From contig JAMZAV010000896.1 of assembly GCA_024449915.1 (NCBI GenBank), forward strand, positions 496,001 through 560,000: DNA of 64,000 nucleotides, in the 5' to 3' direction. A program made the position numbers and the translations under genes. The notes under the pieces were generated by a model. It was not told where the DNA came from. It worked only from the letters and a program-made list of their open reading frames with translations, and searched no databases. Within the stretch, counting starts at the first letter, position 1; each line of letters opens with the position of its first letter. Positions 58,643 through 64,000 of the stretch are shown here, one piece after another. This stretch comes from Sweltsa coloradensis. Lineage: Eukaryota > Arthropoda > Insecta > Plecoptera > Chloroperlidae.

Positions 58643-58894
58643 TGTCATATTAAAACATTTTACGGTAGAACCACGTAACTTGTTAAAATTGCAGTCCTAG
58701 TTGAACGTTGTCGAGTGAATGCAACGTTTCGCCAATGTTGCAATTGACCTCTTCAGGAGAGCGTCGAGTTGTTACCAGGACGAGTACTGTCAGTGCACTG
58801 GCGAAACGATCCATTCAAACGACAATGTCCAACTAGGACTGCAATTTTAACAAGGTAGGCCGACGTGTTTCCACCATATAATATTTTAATGACA
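58643..58894. repeat. Foldback element, about 250 bp
   Basis: 'tgtcatattaaaaca' at 58643 and 'atattttaatgaca' ending at 58894 are inverted. Inside, 'gttaaaattgcagtcctagt' is mirrored by 'actaggactgcaattttaac', and 'gcaacgtttcgcca' by 'tggcgaaacg'. Confidence 0.85.
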
Positions 58895-58944
58895 TAAGTT
58901 ATATACTTTATATGTTTTATTGGAGATTTTCGTGTATATATTAT

Positions 58945-59170
58945 ATAACTAGCTTACCCGTCGCGCGTTGCTGCGAAAACGAATGTATCCTCTTTGCAGG
59001 CACCGATCACCACGTGGAGGAGTTACAACAAAATGGATAGCATAGAAACCTTCCCCGTGAAAAAATACATATATGTGCCAAGTTTCATGGAGATCGGATG
59101 AATGGTGTAGTAATGCATAAATTCAAACAGACATACAGACATACATCCTTTCGTTTTGATATATATAGAT
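58945..59170 (+). repeat. Widespread arthropod-type repeat ending in TATATATA
   Basis: Starts 'aactagcttacccgtcgcgc' and includes 'ccaagtttcatggagatcgg', 'taatgcataaattcaaacag' and 'acatacagacatacatcctt', ending in TATATATAGAT. The wording is familiar from many arthropod genomes; class not assigned. Confidence 0.6.
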
Positions 59171-62017
59171 ATTAAATCAATGCAAAAAAGAGACACGACT
59201 GTTTTGGTATAACTTACGAGTTTTTCTTTAATCGTTATTCGCTACGAAAGTAAGTTTATAAAAAAAGGGATGAGTTTCGTGTCAAAACAAGCATTGCCAT
59301 CAGAAAGTGGATTGTCGACTTGAATTTTAATATACATATTTTCAGACCCACACTGTGAGATTTGACAGTCCCTCCATAGTCAAGTTATCCGACTCGAATA
59401 CAACATACAACTATTCTCGTTTCTCGCAGAAGTCGTGAAGATCTCTCGTCTGACCTTGAGACATGAACGTTGAACGCTACGAATATAACAGGAATCAATT
59501 AACTTCTTAAAATAACGCGATCGATGCAAAACTTTCATAACTCTACACGGAATCGAGTTACTATACCTATACGTGCTCAGGCGAGGAGCAACGAACCACA
59601 TCGAGCAATACTTGTTGCAGTTAGCACCCATAGCAAACAAACATACGCTCCCAAGAGCCAGGGTGCGATTCAAAGGCCATCTCGATTGCATTACTTTAGT
59701 CTATTAGAATTAATCAAAATAGTTTTGTTCTGATTGCACTCTCCGTTATATCACTAAAATCTCATTTCTCGAACATGGCCCCATCATTTCACTTGATACG
59801 CAGTTTTTATATTCAACCCGACATCGTTGGAAGATGATTTATGGATAATTTAATACATTACGTAATCTTTTAAATAAAATTATAAAATAAAATTGTCGAC
59901 GATGGGTACAAGCTCTACCTATACAGAGAAGCATATTCGCATACTGCCACTTCCTGCACAAATAGCTCCGACCTGGTTCAACATCGATTATTATTTATTA
60001 GATTTCAATGTGCGAGGCGTATATAGTAATTAGATTTACAGAGTTTATTGTTCAGTTTTTATATTCCATTACCGACATCTGGTATGAAGGTTATACATTA
60101 TAATATCATTTACTTATTTAAAAAAATAAAATTATGAAGGGGGCAGCATACAGACGAGCTTATTCATGATTACGTACATAGCATGCATATTGATCGATGA
60201 TCTTGAAATACAGCGAAATGTATTGGATTTATCATTGGCATTTGGCATTTTGAATATTTGTTCGTATTCATTATCATCGCAAACACAATAGAAAATAACG
60301 AAACCAGTATTGTTAGACAAGCTGCATATTTAGTCAGACTTGAAGTAAGCGAACATGAATGTTTTTTAAATTGTTGTTACTCACATAAAACGCAGAGTAC
60401 CTAATTGCATTTCATTAAGTAGCCTTCAGAACTATTTAAAGGTAGGTAGCCTGAGGTTTGCTCACCCATCAAACATTTGAATTGAAACATGATGTGTTAT
60501 TTCTCCGATCGTAAAATGTGTATGGAAGGGGGCATATAATTTAACAAACATAATAGATTTTTAATAATTCAATGTAAAAAATACAATAAATGCATATTAA
60601 TTAAATGATCATTCATATACAAAAATATCGAATTCCTCTCACATAAACGAGGTTGGATGGAAGATTATGTGGATTAGCATCAATACTAATACTGATATTC
60701 ACCCAATTACTTCTTCCTTGTTTATTCCCACCAGCTGGCCCTGCATCTTTTCATTTTCTCACAATTCTCTTGCATTTCCCTTTTACGACATTTCTTAATT
60801 GATCCTACCACTTATCTATTAAACGTTCTCTGGAAGGCAAGATCTCCCACTCTTCCCTTCTCGACCCCTTATTGGGGTTTTTGGTGGAGTATTTAAAAGA
60901 TATTAAACTCCAACCGTCCATAAAATTAGAGCTAGTCGATATAACATCTACGTAACCCTAAAATACGTTCCTTTGGGCGAGATCAAGTATAATATAGACA
61001 AACTTACAAAGTGCATGATATAAACTACAGTATTTACTTACAAAGTAAAAACTTCTCGAGCACGTGTGGGAGTAGTAATTTAAACGGGTCATCAGAGGTC
61101 AACGATTTTGAGGAATAAAACACAAAACTAACTTAATTTGCATTTAGTGCAGCCTAATTTTGACAGATCTTAGATTGAACTACTAAGAACGCACGCACAC
61201 CACACACGCACCGAATATTCGAGCTTCAAGAAACAATACGAGCACTTTCTATAATCTTAATCGACAGCTATTAATAAAAGTGTAATCAGGGTTATTTTTG
61301 ACACAATTAATGTTACTCAGGTCTTGTTCTCAAAAACACTCATTCATGACGTTTCGATGGTGGCATTAAAAGGTTCCATTTCTATTCTTAGGAATCACCT
61401 TTATGGTCTAAACATTCAATAATTGTTTATTGTATTATTATTATTTATTTCTTGTATTTGTATTTAAATTTAAAACTTTTTTTAATTGTTGCTAATCAAT
61501 GTATGTTATTTTTATTCTGTGTCCTTGTGGCAGTTGTATTTGTACAACAGAGTTTTGTTTTACTTGAAAATAAAAGTTTCTCTCTCAAAAAATAAAATAT
61601 TCACGATACCAAACTTATTAAGTCATCGTGAATCGTTCACGTTAGAAATTGCAGGGTATTACCTGTAATTCTTTATGCTCATTTGAGATTAGAGTACCAA
61701 TAGGGAATATTCCCTATTTACTTAAGGAAGACCACATATATTCTCTTACGGTGAAGTTTGTTGTTACTGTTAACAGGATAACGAAGATAATCGAAAGTTA
61801 GCGAAGAAATCTACGAAGATTCATTAATTGGAATAAAATATAAACACAAGTCAGACAGTCTTTTTTGTTGAATGGTATTGGGGCTCGAAGCCTCTTCATA
61901 AGGCTAGAATTCTGACACTTCACCGCTATGCAATTCAATTTCATTCAATTCAGTGCAATCATAATTTCATTCGCATAAAAAATAAAATACAATTTCACTT
62001 GACTGCAAAAACATTAA

Positions 62018-62020
<3 letters not shown>
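59171..62020. other. No gene recognised
   Basis: AT-rich. Weak initiator-exon candidates for myosin V on the minus strand are near 60071-60076 (ATG TCG|GTAATG), 61005-61013 (ATG CAC TTT|GTAAGT) and 61042-61092 (17 codons, then GTAAGT). All are in phase with exon 2 but unsupported by similarity. Confidence 0.3.
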
Positions 62021-62021
<1 letters not shown>

Positions 62022-62053
<32 letters not shown>

Positions 62054-62054
62054 A
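62022..62054 (+). repeat. (AAAT)n microsatellite
   Basis: About eight tandem AAAT units. Confidence 0.9.
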
Positions 62055-63689
62055 ACAACTTTAAAAAGCCAAAAACAAATAATTGTCGGGCACAAGTGAA
62101 AATAAAACACTAAGAAGTAGCATGAGTAGAGCAATTTGTATATGAATACAGAGTACATTATTATAATTAATGATTTTATATAATCCCGCAAATGAGCTTC
62201 ATGCAAACTACAAGTGCGACCACTCGACAATACGGATGACACATCCACACATTAGAATGCAAATATCCTGCAACCAGCCGTACCTACTCCTACATAACAG
62301 CCACGAGCTGTTAGCCTAGAGATTTATATGGCGTTTTACTCGACGCGATAAAATATATGTGAAAATACCTTCTCAATGTCGTGGCAAGTCTTATGCAGAA
62401 AACAACGTCTGATTCAAGAGTTGAGAAATAGAACTACGTTATAAAACACGGAAGATGGAAAACCTTGAAGAAAGGTTTCCAGCATCAACAATCTCGGTGT
62501 ACCCTGCGTCTTGGGCGAAATGCCAAAGCTACACGACAGTAAAACATGCTTTTACAATTTTGTTCTCTGCATTGTACTCATGGATTTAAATAAGTTGAAA
62601 ACTTTTCATTTTTAAGCTTAAAATGTGATCCGATGAAAAATTTAAAGAATTAAAGTTTCTTGTGCAAATAAATATAATATGTTTCATAAATTATTAGTGT
62701 AACAACAGAATAATATATTGAACACAAAACTACAATGAAATAACGGTGTAGGACAAAAGTGGAATTAAAAATACACATTGAAAGTAGGTACCTTTACAGC
62801 AGCACATAATTGCTAAGTTATCGTACACAAACTAAATGTTACACAATGTTGCACTACAAAATGTGCTAGGATTTGTATATGTAGGAACTCATCAGATCAT
62901 ATATTACTTTTGCAAACTAATATCGATGAATACATTTTCATCATACGTTAGCACGAGTTTTCTTTGGCAAGAGTTTTGTGCAAGATGTACATTAATTTTG
63001 CAACTGAACATGAGATACGATACCACAATAATTTGCATTAAGTCGTGAATTTGCATATTGGTATGCAATAATTGAAATTCCTGCATAGCATACTAGCAAT
63101 AATTCTTTCATTTCGAGGCATTTTAGAACAAGGAAACAAAATTACTTGTACATTCCAAGTCCACTAACTTACTTCACTCTTTAGTATGGACCTACAGGCT
63201 AACACGAATAACTTTCATGGTCGGCAATGCATATGTTATACGTACATCACGACTCACGAGACGTATTTTGAGAAGCCTCATTGTTCTTTCATTTAATATG
63301 ACATTATGTGTATTACTAATTTTTAAAAAAAGTGGGAAAACACCGTTTTGTACCATTATAAAAGAAAAAGAAACCGCCCTCAAAATTATGTATTTTATAA
63401 AAACACAATACGATTTAAAACAACAGACGCAAAAACCTCATTTTATGCATGGTAACATAAAATCATTGTAAACAATATTAATTAATAATATGATAAAAAG
63501 TGGGTCACCAAAATAAACATTTTATATTGTTCTCAATTATAAGAAACTGTTCGGTACCAAGTATTTGAAAAACTTTCTGAATCAAGTCCGGGGACCCGGC
63601 ACCTCCACCAAAACTAATCTTCGGGAGCGTATCACGCGTCGTTTCGTGTAACCAAGTCGAGCATACACGACGAGGGGAAGAGATTGGTT
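62055..63689. other. No gene recognised
   Basis: AT-rich unique sequence. A 15-codon minus-strand ATG frame ending at a GT (about 62514-62566) is another weak initiator-exon candidate. Confidence 0.35.
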
Positions 63690-64000
63690 TATTCGGATTA
63701 AGGGCGCGTCAACCGTTAGGTCATAATGCGCCACTCTAGCCTAGGGGATATGGGGAGGAGGGATCCATGCTGGTCAGAACCAGCCACGGGAAGGAGGGAG
63801 GGGAGGAGGGGGTATTCTCACGTTGCGATCGTCATCGCCTTGTGGTCGTTTGTGGTATCATTGTTGTTGTTGTGTCGTGTTCGTCTGTCGTCGTCGGTGA
63901 GGTCGTCAAGGGAAGGGGGAAAGGTCCCCGACGACGATTGCCAGAGCTCGCCTCTAGTTTCGGGGAGTAAAATACTTCCTTATACATACTAGATGTTTGC
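63690..64000 (+). repeat. Family B repeat copy, runs off the window
   Basis: 'gggcgcgtcaaccgttaggt', 'gctggtcagaaccag', 'gtccccgacgacgattgcca' and 'gagctcgcctctagtttcgg' match 27880-28262 in opposite orientation. The frame at 63726 shares [20 protein letters not shown] with that copy despite differences between them, hinting at past protein-level constraint. Confidence 0.78.

Overview
This window is a stretch of animal, almost certainly insect, nuclear DNA. It is AT-rich, intron-rich and crowded with short transposable elements. It carries one large recognisable protein gene on the minus strand: an unconventional myosin V (the dilute / MYO5 / Drosophila didum family). The protein reads closest in my memory to insect myosin V. 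The many AGGCCTA-type motifs and the short repeat families recall hemipteran (planthopper-like) genomes, but that guess is weak.

Layout. Bases 1-7,800 are repeat-rich. They hold two hAT-type DNA elements with perfect 8-bp target duplications, plus a chain of five exon-like blocks on the minus strand that have good splice sites but no open frame (a candidate long non-coding RNA, or the 5' UTR of a gene left of the window). Bases 7,800-14,464 are gene-free and hold SINE pieces, palindromes and a G tract. Bases 14,465-54,329 are the myosin V gene: 26 coding exons, read right to left. They join into one frame of 1,824 residues (motor, six IQ motifs, coiled coils, globular DIL tail). The exon lengths sum to a multiple of three once a single extra base in one motor exon is discounted. 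The first coding exon, holding the start codon and probably fewer than 20 residues, was not identified; it lies somewhere right of 54,329 or outside the window. Bases 54,330-64,000 hold repeats and no gene I can recognise.

Two spots in the myosin gene do not fit a normal gene. Exon 8 needs a 1-base correction (a GGG that should read GG on the coding strand). The last exon has no AG acceptor where homology puts its start. Each is explained by one indel, either an assembly error or a real lesion.

Introns and flanks hold hAT elements, pogo/Tigger-like elements with TA duplications, foldback (palindromic) elements, tRNA-Gly-derived SINEs, 5S-rRNA-derived SINEs, decayed non-LTR retrotransposons and a roughly 0.75-kb non-coding family in six copies. 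I found no CRISPR, operon-like or clearly new functional system. The most unusual items are the non-coding spliced chain, the foldback element inside a SINE, two SINEs with different heads but a similar tail, and the splice and frame lesions in myosin V.
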